A stretch of DNA of 64,000 nucleotides, from the NCBI RefSeq assembly GCF_016863515.1, contig NZ_BOPA01000029.1:61195-125194 (forward strand), given 5' to 3'. Numbering within the stretch: position 1 is the stretch's first letter; each line of letters opens with the position of its first letter. The position numbers were made by a program, and so were the translations under genes. The DNA is from Micromonospora gifhornensis (GTDB taxonomy: Bacteria; Actinomycetota; Actinomycetes; Mycobacteriales; Micromonosporaceae). Under the pieces are notes generated by a model. That model did not search any database and was not told where the DNA came from. It was given only the letters and a program-made list of their open reading frames with translations. Positions 40,807 to 47,321 of this stretch are shown in pieces.

Positions 40807-41196
40807 CTAACTCTCCGTACCCGACAGATCCGCAAGCGGCCGCAGCTCCACCGTGCCGTAGCGCGAGTCGGGCAGCCGGGACGCGATCTCGATCGCCCGC
40901 TCCTCGCTCGCGACGTCGATCAGGAAGAACCCGGCCAGATGCTCCTTGGCATCGGCGAACGGGCCATCGGTCACGGTCAGCTGCTCGTCGCGTACGCGCA
41001 GCGCCTTGCTCGTGGACGGGGCGTCGAGCGCGGCCGACTCGATCAGCTCACCCGACTGCTCGATCTCCGTCAGCAGCTCGCCGAACTCCTTGAGCAGGGT
41101 CGCCTGCGCCTCGGGCTCCACCTGATCACTCTGGTGGAGGAACATCGGGTGCGCCCACTTGGTCGGGTTGCTGTGAATCAGGACGACATACTTCAT
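40807..41196 (-). CDS. YCII-family DGPF protein
   Basis: A 129-residue YCII/DGPF protein: KYVVLIHSNPTKWAHPMFLHQ at the start and TVTDGPFADAKEHLAGFFLIDVASEERAIEIASRLP with the canonical DGPF. Its gene sits 2 bp before the ECF42 sigma gene in the same operon, the standard ECF42 neighbourhood. ATG 41196 has GAGGGTG upstream. The biochemical role of DGPF proteins is not established. Confidence 0.92.
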   Translation of the reverse strand: MKYVVLIHSNPTKWAHPMFLHQSDQVEPEAQATLLKEFGELLTEIEQSGELIESAALDAPSTSKALRVRDEQLTVTDGPFADAKEHLAGFFLIDVASEERAIEIASRLPDSRYGTVELRPLADLSGTES

Positions 41197-41244
41197 GGTT
41201 CACCCTCGGTGTCCGGCGCCCGCGCGGCGTCTCTCGTAAGGTAA

Positions 41245-41271
41245 GTCGAAGCGAAGCGGCCGATGTCGACA
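41245..41271 (-). promoter_or_regulatory. ECF42-type promoter of the YCII-sigma operon
   Basis: On the minus strand TGTCGA (41271-41266) and CGAC (41248-41245) are 17 bp apart, about 49 bp before ATG 41196. The position predicts autoregulation of the sigma operon. Confidence 0.75.
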
Positions 41272-41372
41272 TCCCCGGCAGCTCGCACTCAGGCGGGCCG
41301 CAACTGAGCCAGGCTAGAGCATCGCCCGGCGCGGACAACGATGCCACGCGGCTCGATGGACGCTGCTGGCCA

Positions 41373-41399
41373 CGTCGAAATCCAGCCTCCGACACCGAC
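41373..41399 (+). promoter_or_regulatory. ECF42-like promoter of the DUF899 gene (CGTCGA-N17-CGAC)
   Basis: CGTCGA at 41373-41378 and CGAC at 41396-41399 are 17 bp apart, 40 bp before ATG 41440. Only the first base differs from the two YCII promoters. Confidence 0.6.
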
Positions 41400-41439
41400 T
41401 CACTTGTGAGACGGAGATTCGGATGGAAGGGAAGGCCGT

Positions 41440-42153
41440 ATGAGTCTGCCTACAGTCGTCGACCGGCAGGAATGGCTGGTCGCCCGCAAGACGCTGCTGG
41501 CCACCGAGGCCGCGGCGAACGAGGCGCGGCGCGCCGCCACCGCGGAGCGGCAGCGACTTCCCATGGTCCGCGTGGACAAGAAGTATTTCTTCGAGGGGCC
41601 GCAGGGCACCGTGAGCCTGGCCGACATGTTCGAAGGTCGACGCCAGTTGATCGTCTACCACATGATGTTCGACCCGGCCTGGGAAGAAGGCTGCCGCTTC
41701 TGCTCCTTGCTGATGGACAACGTCGGCCACCCCGCCCATCTGCACGCACGCGACACGACCTTCGCCATCGTGTCCCGGGCACCCTTGGCCAAGCTGCTGC
41801 GGCACCGCGAGCGCATGGGTTGGCCGCTGCCGTGGTACTCGTCGTTCGACTCGGACTTCAACTACGACTTCCACGTCACCCTCGATGAGGCGGTCGCCCC
41901 GGTCGAATACAACTACAAGGACAAGGCCACCCTGATCGCCGAGGGAATGGACTTCTTCACCGAGGGCGAGCAGGGCGCAGTGAGCGTCTTCCTGCGCGAC
42001 GGCGAAGACGTCTACCACACCTACTCGTCCTATGGGTGGGAGAACGACATCCTGCACAACACCTTCAACTACCTGGACCTCACGCCGCTGGGCCGGCAGA
42101 CGGAGGGGCCCGGCAGCGTGGCGATCCGCTTCCATGACCGGTACCCGAGCTGA
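41440..42153 (+). CDS. DUF899 (thioredoxin-fold-like) protein
   Basis: A 237-residue DUF899 protein. Recognisable parts are PTVVDRQEWLVARKTLLATE, VDKKYFFEGPQGTVSLADMFEGRRQLIVYHMMFDPAWEEGCRFCSLLMDNVGHPAHLHARDTTFAIVSRAPL and GWPLPWYSSFDSDFNYDFHV. A GCRFC motif sits where thioredoxin-fold proteins carry CxxC, so a redox role is possible. The upstream CGTCGA-N17-CGAC pattern suggests the gene belongs to the neighbouring ECF42 regulon. ATG 41440 is preceded by GGAAGG. Confidence 0.88.
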   Translation: MSLPTVVDRQEWLVARKTLLATEAAANEARRAATAERQRLPMVRVDKKYFFEGPQGTVSLADMFEGRRQLIVYHMMFDPAWEEGCRFCSLLMDNVGHPAHLHARDTTFAIVSRAPLAKLLRHRERMGWPLPWYSSFDSDFNYDFHVTLDEAVAPVEYNYKDKATLIAEGMDFFTEGEQGAVSVFLRDGEDVYHTYSSYGWENDILHNTFNYLDLTPLGRQTEGPGSVAIRFHDRYPS

Positions 42154-42441
42154 TCCGCCAACTTGGCAGACGTGCTCATCCCGGTCGCGCCAGTCGGTCT
42201 TCGGCTCGCGGCGAGGCTAGTGTCCTGCGTCAGAAACTCGCCTATAAAATCGGGCGAGTGATCGACGGGGGTCGACCCGGCCGCTGCTTGTCGATCAGCC
42301 CATCGCGGCGCTCGGCCTTCACCGCGGCGACCTCCTGATCGAGCGGAACCGGCCGGCGAGGACGGCGATCTCCGCCGGTGGCTCCTCGTCGAGCGGCCAG
42401 GAGATGGTCTTGCCGCCGTCGATTACGTCGGCGATGGCCGG
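42154..42441. other. non-coding region with hairpin, possible element remnant
   Basis: No convincing gene is seen. A hairpin with arms ACTCGCC (42236-42242) and GGCGAGT (42253-42259) around an AT-rich loop (TATAAAATCG) stands out in GC-rich surroundings, directly after a TAGTGTCCTGCGTCAGAAA stretch that looks like an element end. Short open frames on both strands in 42300-42440 may be relics; none can be identified. Confidence 0.35.
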
Positions 42442-42697
42442 CTGAGCCGGCTCGGGCGCTTCGCCACCGAGCAGGCCGGCTACATGCACATCCAGTCGAC
42501 CTGGCCGCAGACGTTGAGGTACGGGTTGACGAACTCGCCGGTCGGGCAGTTGGCCTGGATCGTGGAGAAGTTCAAGTACTGGACCGACTCGGCGCACCCC
42601 GCCGCCCCCGCCCCCGCCGTTCGGCATCGCAGTGTTCCAGCACAACCCGGGCCAGCCGATCCGGCGCTTCGCCGAGCGCGGACTGCCGAACATCTGA
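42442..42697 (+). pseudogene. epoxide hydrolase remnant
   Basis: Two fragments in different frames match the C-terminal half of epoxide hydrolases with an alpha/beta-hydrolase fold. The first (42442-42583) reads LSRLGRFATEQAGYMHIQST then WPQTLRYGLTNSPVGQLAWI then VEKFKYWTD; the second (42617-42697) reads PFGIAVFQHNPGQPIRRFAE then RGLPNI and a stop. The N-terminal half, the nucleophile and the catalytic His region are missing. This is a decayed gene. Confidence 0.6.
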
Positions 42698-42786
42698 GGT
42701 CGCAGACGCGGGCGGCAGCCGGCCTGGCACACGGTCGTCAGGTACTGGTCGGAGTGGGTCCAGCACCTCACCGCCGGCAGCCAGTG

Positions 42787-42811
42787 AGCGGCTCGGCCCT
42801 ACGCCGAGCCG
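42787..42811. terminator. perfect 10-bp terminator hairpin
   Basis: GCGGCTCGGC and GCCGAGCCGC flank a 5-nt loop. It starts immediately after a TGA (42784-42786) that closes a short frame ending RYWSEWVQHLTAGSQ, so that fragment is probably the true 3' end of a lost gene. The convergent immunity gene ends 38 bp further on. Confidence 0.7.
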
Positions 42812-42848
42812 CCCACCACGGCTGTCCAGCTACGAACCAAAAGCTGAG

Positions 42849-43206
42849 CTACGCCAATAGGCCTGGCCCCGCATCACGAAGCAGAGCTCTGAGCAGTGCC
42901 TCGTCGTGGTAGGCGGGGTGCAAGATCGACGCGAGGCGACGCAGCGCATCCAGGTTGGTGCTGTTCACGGCAAACGGCCCCGACTCGGACGTAAAGCTGA
43001 GATCGTCAACGAGGTCCGGCGCCCGCCTCTGCACGACTGACTCTGCCAGGGCTTCCCAGCCGTGACCGTTGCCTTCGGCTCCCGCCTCCTCGAACCTCTC
43101 CGCAACCTCTTCCATCTGCCCGTCAGTGAGCATGAGGCAGTAGGTGCCAGGAGCGTGGGTACTCCAGCAGCACGAAGGGAGCGAAGGTGGTCGGGTCGTC
43201 AAGCAT
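42849..43206 (-). pseudogene. Imm51-like immunity protein gene with a frameshift
   Basis: From ATG 43206 the reading frame gives MLDDPTTFAPFVLLE, a typical immunity-protein start, and then goes out of frame near 43150-43165. The following frame gives YCLMLTDGQMEEVAERFEEA, GWEALAESVVQRRAPDLVDD and LDALRRLASILHPAYHDEAL, which resembles the Imm51 family. So the gene needs one frameshift to encode the whole domain. Either it is a recent pseudogene or the sequence has an error here. No polymorphic toxin gene is adjacent. Confidence 0.6.
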
Positions 43207-43234
43207 CCACCTGATGCTAGGCGTGGGCAGACCC

Positions 43235-43268
43235 TAGGCTGACGCCTATGTCGTGGAGCACGCTGTGA
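43235..43268 (+). promoter_or_regulatory. -10 box TAGGCT with leaderless 6-codon upstream ORF
   Basis: TAGGCT (43235-43240) is 7 nt before ATG 43248, which opens a six-codon ORF (MSWSTL) whose TGA at 43266-43268 overlaps GTG 43265 of the next gene as GTGA. This would make the next gene dependent on translation of the mini-ORF. Confidence 0.4.
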
Positions 43269-43846
43269 TCGACTTGGGCGGGCAGAATCACCACCCGGCC
43301 GAGTCGGGAACCGGCACCTCTGACCGGCCGATGGCCGGCTGGAAGATGACCCTGCACCTCGTCGCTGCGTTGGCGGTCGGCGTTGTGCTTGGCGGTTTCG
43401 GCGTCAGCGAGCTGCGCGACTCGCGTGATCTGCGGGAGCGGAACGCAGTGGTCGCGCTCGTGGCCTTACCTCAGTCGGCCAACTTCGGAGGCTCGGCCGC
43501 CCAGGGATCGGTCCAACTGTCTGGGCAGTTGTTGTTGATCAACGCTGGCCCCGCGCCGATCACGGTTCGGGAGGTTCAGGCAGAGAGGCCGGGCTTCACG
43601 GTACGCAGCACAGGACAGCCCCGGCTGTTACCCCCTGGCGGCACAGGTCAGCTCCTGGTCGAGCTGCGGTTCGAGTGCTCGGTCGCAATCCAGCCGGAGC
43701 CGTTGTCGCTACGGCTTTCGGTGGAGACCGATGACAGGCAAGTCAGAGAGGTCACCCACCCCGTCGCTCTCGTGGGAAGCGCCTGGGAACGTGATGCTCA
43801 GAGCATGTGTGAGCGACACGCAGCCGGGACGGGCCTTGTTTCGTAG
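43265..43846 (+). CDS. single-span membrane protein with Ig-like extracytoplasmic domain
   Basis: A 193-residue protein (193 from GTG 43265; GTG 43253 would add 4). A membrane helix (MTLHLVAALAVGVVLGGFGV, about residues 28-47) is followed by an exterior domain with an immunoglobulin-like pattern: GSVQLSGQLLLINAGPAPITVREVQAERPGFTVRSTGQPRLLPPGGTGQLLVELRFECS. Similar proteins occur in actinobacteria without known function. The start is uncertain because of the overlapping mini-ORF at 43248. Its 3' end overlaps a possible broken gene on the other strand. Confidence 0.65.
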   Translation: MIDLGGQNHHPAESGTGTSDRPMAGWKMTLHLVAALAVGVVLGGFGVSELRDSRDLRERNAVVALVALPQSANFGGSAAQGSVQLSGQLLLINAGPAPITVREVQAERPGFTVRSTGQPRLLPPGGTGQLLVELRFECSVAIQPEPLSLRLSVETDDRQVREVTHPVALVGSAWERDAQSMCERHAAGTGLVS

Positions 43847-44039
43847 CGGCGAACGACGAAGCGGATCTCGGGGTCCGGGCCGCCCTCCGTACCCAGGGTC
43901 GCCGCCACCAAGATGCCGTCTTCGTCCAGCAACCCCGTACAGCTTCGACCTGCTCGCCGGTCAGAGTCGTCTCGGCCTCGGCGATGGACGGGTGGGCCGT
44001 GACCTCATGTTGAGGTCTGCGACCTACTGGGCCTACCAA
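43798..44039 (-). pseudogene. possible frameshifted gene of unknown family
   Basis: One minus-strand frame reads HEVTAHPSIAEAETTLTGEQ followed by VEAVRG, and the next frame continues LLDEDGILVAATLGTEGGPD, then PEIRFVVRRYETRPVPAACR, to a stop at 43798. Together they look like the C-terminal 70 residues of a real protein split by a frameshift. I do not recognise the family; it could also be chance. Confidence 0.35.
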
Positions 44040-44063
44040 GCTGTTGACCTGCGGTGGTGAGGG

Positions 44064-44136
44064 TGCGCCCGGCAGGATTCGAACCTGCGGCCTTGGGATT
44101 AGAAGTCCCCTGCTCTATCCGCTGAGCTACGGGCGC
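44064..44136 (-). tRNA. tRNA-Arg (anticodon TCT)
   Basis: The minus strand folds as a tRNA: acceptor GCGCCCG pairs with CGGGCGC, D arm GCTC..GAGC, anticodon loop CTTCTAA with TCT (decodes AGA), T arm GCAGG-TTCGAAT-CCTGC. CCA is not encoded. The first anticodon-stem pair is a mismatch. AGA is a rare codon in such GC-rich genomes. The 3' end lies about 25 bp after the broken-gene region, and tRNA-Arg genes are common integration sites for mobile elements. Confidence 0.95.
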
Positions 44137-44258
44137 GCCGTGGTATCGCGCGAGAAGGGTACCGCCGCCCTGTCGTCGCGCGGCGGAATGGGTGGCCGGG
44201 TCAGCGTTGCACGCGTCGTGGCGGCGTGCACCCGGTTACTCGTGGCTGCCGGCGGTGT

Positions 44259-45302
44259 TCAGGCGGTCGCGTCGGCCTGCTCGGGGTCGTCCGCCTTGCG
44301 GTCGCCGGGCGCTGGGGGGAGCGGGTCGGGCGCGGGCGGGTCGGTCGGCGTCGGTCCGGCACCGAGGAAGGCGTCGGCCCAGCGTCCGACCTCGGCGAAC
44401 ACCTTTTCGCGTACGGCGGGGCCGGAGAGCGTCAGGTCGTGCAGGCCGCCGTCGAAGCGGGCCAGGGTGATGTGCGGGCCGAGGCGGGGTGCCCAGCGGA
44501 CCATGTGTTCGACGTCGAGTACGGCGTCGGCGAGGGTGGCCGACTCGTGCCACTTGGTGCTGCGGAACGAGCGGGTCGAGCAGGCGAGCAGCACCGGCAC
44601 CTGGATGTCGAGTCCGGCCCGCAGGCGGCGTTGGCCGGTGCGGATGGCGTCGATCCAGCCGGCCCGCACGGGGAACCCGGCGAGCGGCTTCCAGGCCAGG
44701 TTGTACGTCCATTCGCCGCGATGGTCGGCGTGGAGGCTCTCGCCGTACACGGTGCCCAGGCTGAACGGGAGGATGCGCTGCGGCGCCCGGCGGCCCAGGC
44801 GCGCGACGGCGGCCGCGAGGGGTCGACGCACCAGCCAGGGGGCGTTGAGGTCGAAGAAGGGGCTGTTGAGGACGATGCCGTCGACCAGGCCGGCGTCGCG
44901 GCGGTCGTGTGCCCAGAGCGAGACGATCAGGCCGCCGGTGGAGTGGCCCATGGCCAGTACGGTGTCGTGCCCGTCCTCGGTGCGGATGATCTCGGCGGCG
45001 GCGTCCAGTTCGGGGAAGTAGTCGCCGAGGTCGCAGCAGAAGTTGGGGGTCTGGTGCGGTAGCAGGCTGCGGCCGTACTTGCGCAGGTCGAGGGCGTAGA
45101 AGTCCCAGCCTCGGGCGGCGAAGAAGTCCGCCACGTGGGTCTGGAAGAAGTAGTCGACGAAGCCGTGCACGTACAGCACGGCCCGCCGGCTCGGGCGCTC
45201 GGCCCGGCGGCGGACCAGGGTCGCGACCACCGGTCCTTCGTCGTCGCTGCCCAGGTCGATCGTGTGCCGCTCGTACGGCGGGCCCAACAGATCCGGTTCC
45301 AC
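44259..45302 (-). CDS. alpha/beta hydrolase (serine aminopeptidase S33 type)
   Basis: A 347-residue hydrolase. The nucleophile is Ser121 in AMGHSTGG; the oxyanion part is VLYVHGFVDYFFQTHVADFFAARGWDFYALDLRKYGRS, and the acid and His are probably in HMVRWAP and GGLHDLTLSG near the C-terminus. It belongs to the monoglyceride lipase/S33 type and has no signal peptide. A C-terminal Pro/Asp-rich tail of about 35 residues is unusual. GTG 45302 lies 7 nt after TACCGT on the minus strand, so the mRNA should be leaderless. Confidence 0.9.
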   Translation of the reverse strand: MEPDLLGPPYERHTIDLGSDDEGPVVATLVRRRAERPSRRAVLYVHGFVDYFFQTHVADFFAARGWDFYALDLRKYGRSLLPHQTPNFCCDLGDYFPELDAAAEIIRTEDGHDTVLAMGHSTGGLIVSLWAHDRRDAGLVDGIVLNSPFFDLNAPWLVRRPLAAAVARLGRRAPQRILPFSLGTVYGESLHADHRGEWTYNLAWKPLAGFPVRAGWIDAIRTGQRRLRAGLDIQVPVLLACSTRSFRSTKWHESATLADAVLDVEHMVRWAPRLGPHITLARFDGGLHDLTLSGPAVREKVFAEVGRWADAFLGAGPTPTDPPAPDPLPPAPGDRKADDPEQADATA

Positions 45303-45309
45303 GATGCCG

Positions 45310-45315
45310 ACGGTA
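45310..45315 (-). promoter_or_regulatory. -10 box TACCGT for the hydrolase gene
   Basis: TACCGT on the minus strand, then 7 nt, then GTG 45302. Confidence 0.6.
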
Positions 45316-45467
45316 CGCCGACCGCCCTACCGGGTGGTAGCCCCGCCCGCGCCCTGACGGACGGGGCTCACCTCGGCTCAGTCGCCGTGGGCCTCGCGGC
45401 CGGTCGGCAAGCCGATCACCTCTCATGGTCTGGTCGTGTCGCCGGCCGGACCCGGCCGGCGGCACGT

Positions 45468-45887
45468 TCACCTGTCGTCGGTCGTCGCGCCGGTGCCGGC
45501 CAGTTCCTCGGCCTCGGCCGGCGTGTCCTGGCCGGGCGGCGGGGCGACCCGCAGGTGCTTGTTGTTGCGCGGCTCCTGCCGGGTCTTCGCGTCGTTGATC
45601 TTGCGGCGCAGGTCGTCCCGGACGTCGTTGAGCGCGGCGCGCAGATCCTGCTCGGACGAGGTGGTGACGATCTTCTCCCAGCCCGCGATCCGGCACTCCA
45701 GGGTGACCCGCTGGCCCTTGGCTTCCCGGTCCTTGATCGAAAGTTCGAGGTCGGTCGCGTCGGCGTCAAAGGTGGCCAGGCGGGCGTCGAGGGTGGCGAA
45801 CTGCTCGACGATCCAGTTCCGGTCGGCTTGCGAGAAGCCGGCGTTGAGCCGGAGGCACTTCGCCACGGTAGCCGGGTTGGTGCTCAT
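45468..45887 (-). CDS. HPF/RaiA-like ribosome-associated protein
   Basis: A 139-residue protein with the S30EA/HPF-like pattern: ADRNWIVEQFATLDARLATFDADATDLELSIKDREAKGQRVTLECRIAGWEKIVTTSSEQDLRAALNDVRDDLRRKINDAKTRQE. The short domain without the C-terminal dimerisation part resembles YfiA or short HPF; the last 30 residues (PPPGQDTPAEAEELAGTG) look disordered. If correct it would bind the small ribosomal subunit in stationary phase. ATG 45887 has GAGGTG upstream. It is divergent from the ssb gene. Confidence 0.7.
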   Translation of the reverse strand: MSTNPATVAKCLRLNAGFSQADRNWIVEQFATLDARLATFDADATDLELSIKDREAKGQRVTLECRIAGWEKIVTTSSEQDLRAALNDVRDDLRRKINDAKTRQEPRNNKHLRVAPPPGQDTPAEAEELAGTGATTDDR

Positions 45888-46208
45888 CGCCGCACCTCAC
45901 CAGGGACGTGGGCGGAACGGCTGACGGTCGTCCTCATGATCGCTGACCTTTCGTCGACATCGCGGTCGGGAGATCACTACCCCGCCGGAAGTCATCCGGA
46001 ACGTTGTTGTGCCTCGATCATTGCCCCGTCGGGCGGGCGGGTGACAGGGCCGACTGGCCTACCACACCGGGACCTTGATCAGGCACTTTTCCACAGGCGC
46101 CTGCTCTGTCCACAGATCGGTCGCGCGGGGCTGCCGGAGGACGGGCGTCGGCGCAGGCTCGGTGGCGAGTCGGCTCACAGTGAGCCCCCGACCCCCGCTG
46201 GAGGGGCG
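45888..46208. other. 321-bp divergent gap between HPF-like gene and ssb, with two DnaA-box-like sites
   Basis: No gene of normal quality is seen. The notable content is TTTTCCACA at 46087-46095 and CTGTCCACA at 46106-46114, both one or two bases from DnaA boxes (TTATCCACA; TTGTCCACA in streptomycetes), in the same orientation and about 19 bp apart, with a GGCGCC palindrome between them. Confidence 0.55.
46087..46114 (+). promoter_or_regulatory. two DnaA-box-like sequences upstream of ssb
   Basis: TTTTCCACA (46087-46095) and CTGTCCACA (46106-46114) share TCCACA with DnaA boxes. They lie 95-122 bp before the ssb start codon. This is too few boxes for an origin but suits DnaA regulation of a replication gene. 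Confidence 0.45.
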
Positions 46209-47066
46209 ATGTTCGACACCTATGTCACGATCGTCGGCAACGTGCTGACCGCGCCGGAGTGGCGTCGTACGACCCAGAGCAACACCCTGGTGGCCAACTT
46301 CAAGGTCGCCTCCACCGCCCGCCGCCTCGACCGGGACCGCGGCCGGTGGGTGGACGGCAACAGCCTGCGCGTACGGGTGAACTGCTGGCGCAAGCTCGCC
46401 GAAGGGGTGGCCGCCTCGGTGATGGTCGGCGACCCGGTGGTCGTCTGCGGGCGGCTCTACACCCGCGACTGGACCGACGAGGCGGGCAACCACCGCACCC
46501 TGTACGAGTTGGAGGCGGTCGCCGTCGGTCACGACCTGTCCCGAGGGCGCGGCCGCTTCCTGCGTAACCGGCCGAGCCTGAGCACAAGTGCCGTCTCCGA
46601 CAACGAGGCCGAGCAGCGGGTGCACGGCGAACCGACCGAGCCGGTGCCGGACTCCGAGGCACCGGCCCGACCCGACCTCGGCGGGCTCGACGACGAGTTC
46701 GAGCTGCCCGACCTGGGTTCCGACGAGTACGCCGCCGGCCCGGGCACGCGGCCCGGCAGCGGGGCGTACCGGCAGGTGGGCGGGGACGAGCCCTTCCCGT
46801 CCGACCCGTTCGACGGCGGGGAGCCGGCGGAGACCTCCGACGAGTTGGCCCCGCTCGACGCCGAGGCCGCCGGGCCGAACTCTGACGGGTCGAACGCGGG
46901 CGGATCGGACGCGGGTGGTTCGGCCGCTGCCGGGTCGGCGGCGAGCCGGTTCGAGGGTGGCGAAGCTGCGGTCGAGTCGCTGGGGCGTCCGGAGGAATCG
47001 GGGGCGGGCGCCGAGGTGACCGGACGCGGACGACGCGGCCGTGGGCGGCAGCCGCAGCCGGTGTGA
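46209..47066 (+). CDS. ssb: single-stranded DNA-binding protein (SSB paralogue)
   Basis: A 285-residue protein. Residues 1-110 are a typical SSB OB-fold: FDTYVTIVGNVLTAPEWRRTTQSNTLVANFKVASTARR, GNSLRVRVNCWRKLAEGVAASVMVGDPVVVCGRLYTRDWTDEAGNHRTLYELEAVAVGHDLSRG. The C-terminal 175 residues are acidic, Gly/Asp/Glu-rich and probably disordered. The last residues are RGRRGRGRQPQPV, not the acidic DDDxPF tip that recruits partner proteins, so this is likely a secondary SSB rather than the main replication one. ATG 46209 is preceded by GGAGGGG. Confidence 0.88.
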   Translation: MFDTYVTIVGNVLTAPEWRRTTQSNTLVANFKVASTARRLDRDRGRWVDGNSLRVRVNCWRKLAEGVAASVMVGDPVVVCGRLYTRDWTDEAGNHRTLYELEAVAVGHDLSRGRGRFLRNRPSLSTSAVSDNEAEQRVHGEPTEPVPDSEAPARPDLGGLDDEFELPDLGSDEYAAGPGTRPGSGAYRQVGGDEPFPSDPFDGGEPAETSDELAPLDAEAAGPNSDGSNAGGSDAGGSAAAGSAASRFEGGEAAVESLGRPEESGAGAEVTGRGRRGRGRQPQPV

Positions 47067-47089
47067 CCGACTGCCCGGAGGCGGCTGCC

Positions 47090-47230
47090 GGTCGGTCCTC
47101 GGGCTGCCCGGGGCGGCGGCAGGCTGGTTCTCGGGCTGTCCGGGGGGTGGCGGCCGGCTGGTCCTCGGGCTGTCCGGGGGCGGCGGCCGGTCGGTCCTCG
47201 GGCTGTCCGGGGCGGCGGCCGGCTGGTCCT
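47090..47230 (+). repeat. 32-34-bp minisatellite, four full copies and a partial
   Basis: Units beginning GG(T/C)(C/T)GGT(C/T)CTCGGGCTG and ending GGCGGC(A/C) run 47090-47121, 47122-47155, 47156-47188 and 47189-47220, then a partial copy. They lie between ssb and cobD. The unit spells translatable sequence in several frames but no frame looks protein-like. Confidence 0.85.
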
Positions 47231-47321
47231 CGCGGGCCCTGCTGGGATGCCGGCAGGGCCGCGCTGGATCGAGCCGGTCGACGTGCCGGGCTCGGCTAGG
47301 CTGCCGGCCGGAGGTGGTGTG

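Noticed and set aside
42154..42441. An insertion sequence or MITE
   Set aside because: The hairpin and the TGTCCTGCGTCAGAAA stretch are suggestive, but no transposase, no terminal repeat pair and no target duplication could be found.
42319..42450. A small minus-strand gene ending PLDEEPPAEIAVLAGRFRSIRR
   Set aside because: The stretch looks protein-like but has no start, ribosome site or recognised family and lies in decayed DNA.
45888..46208. A replication origin at the two DnaA-like boxes
   Set aside because: Only two boxes, no AT-rich unwinding region and no dnaA, dnaN or recF genes nearby.
47239..47321. Cobalamin riboswitch before cobD (also checked before cobB and cobC)
   Set aside because: No B12-box-like sequence was seen, and the gap before cobC is too short for the full aptamer.
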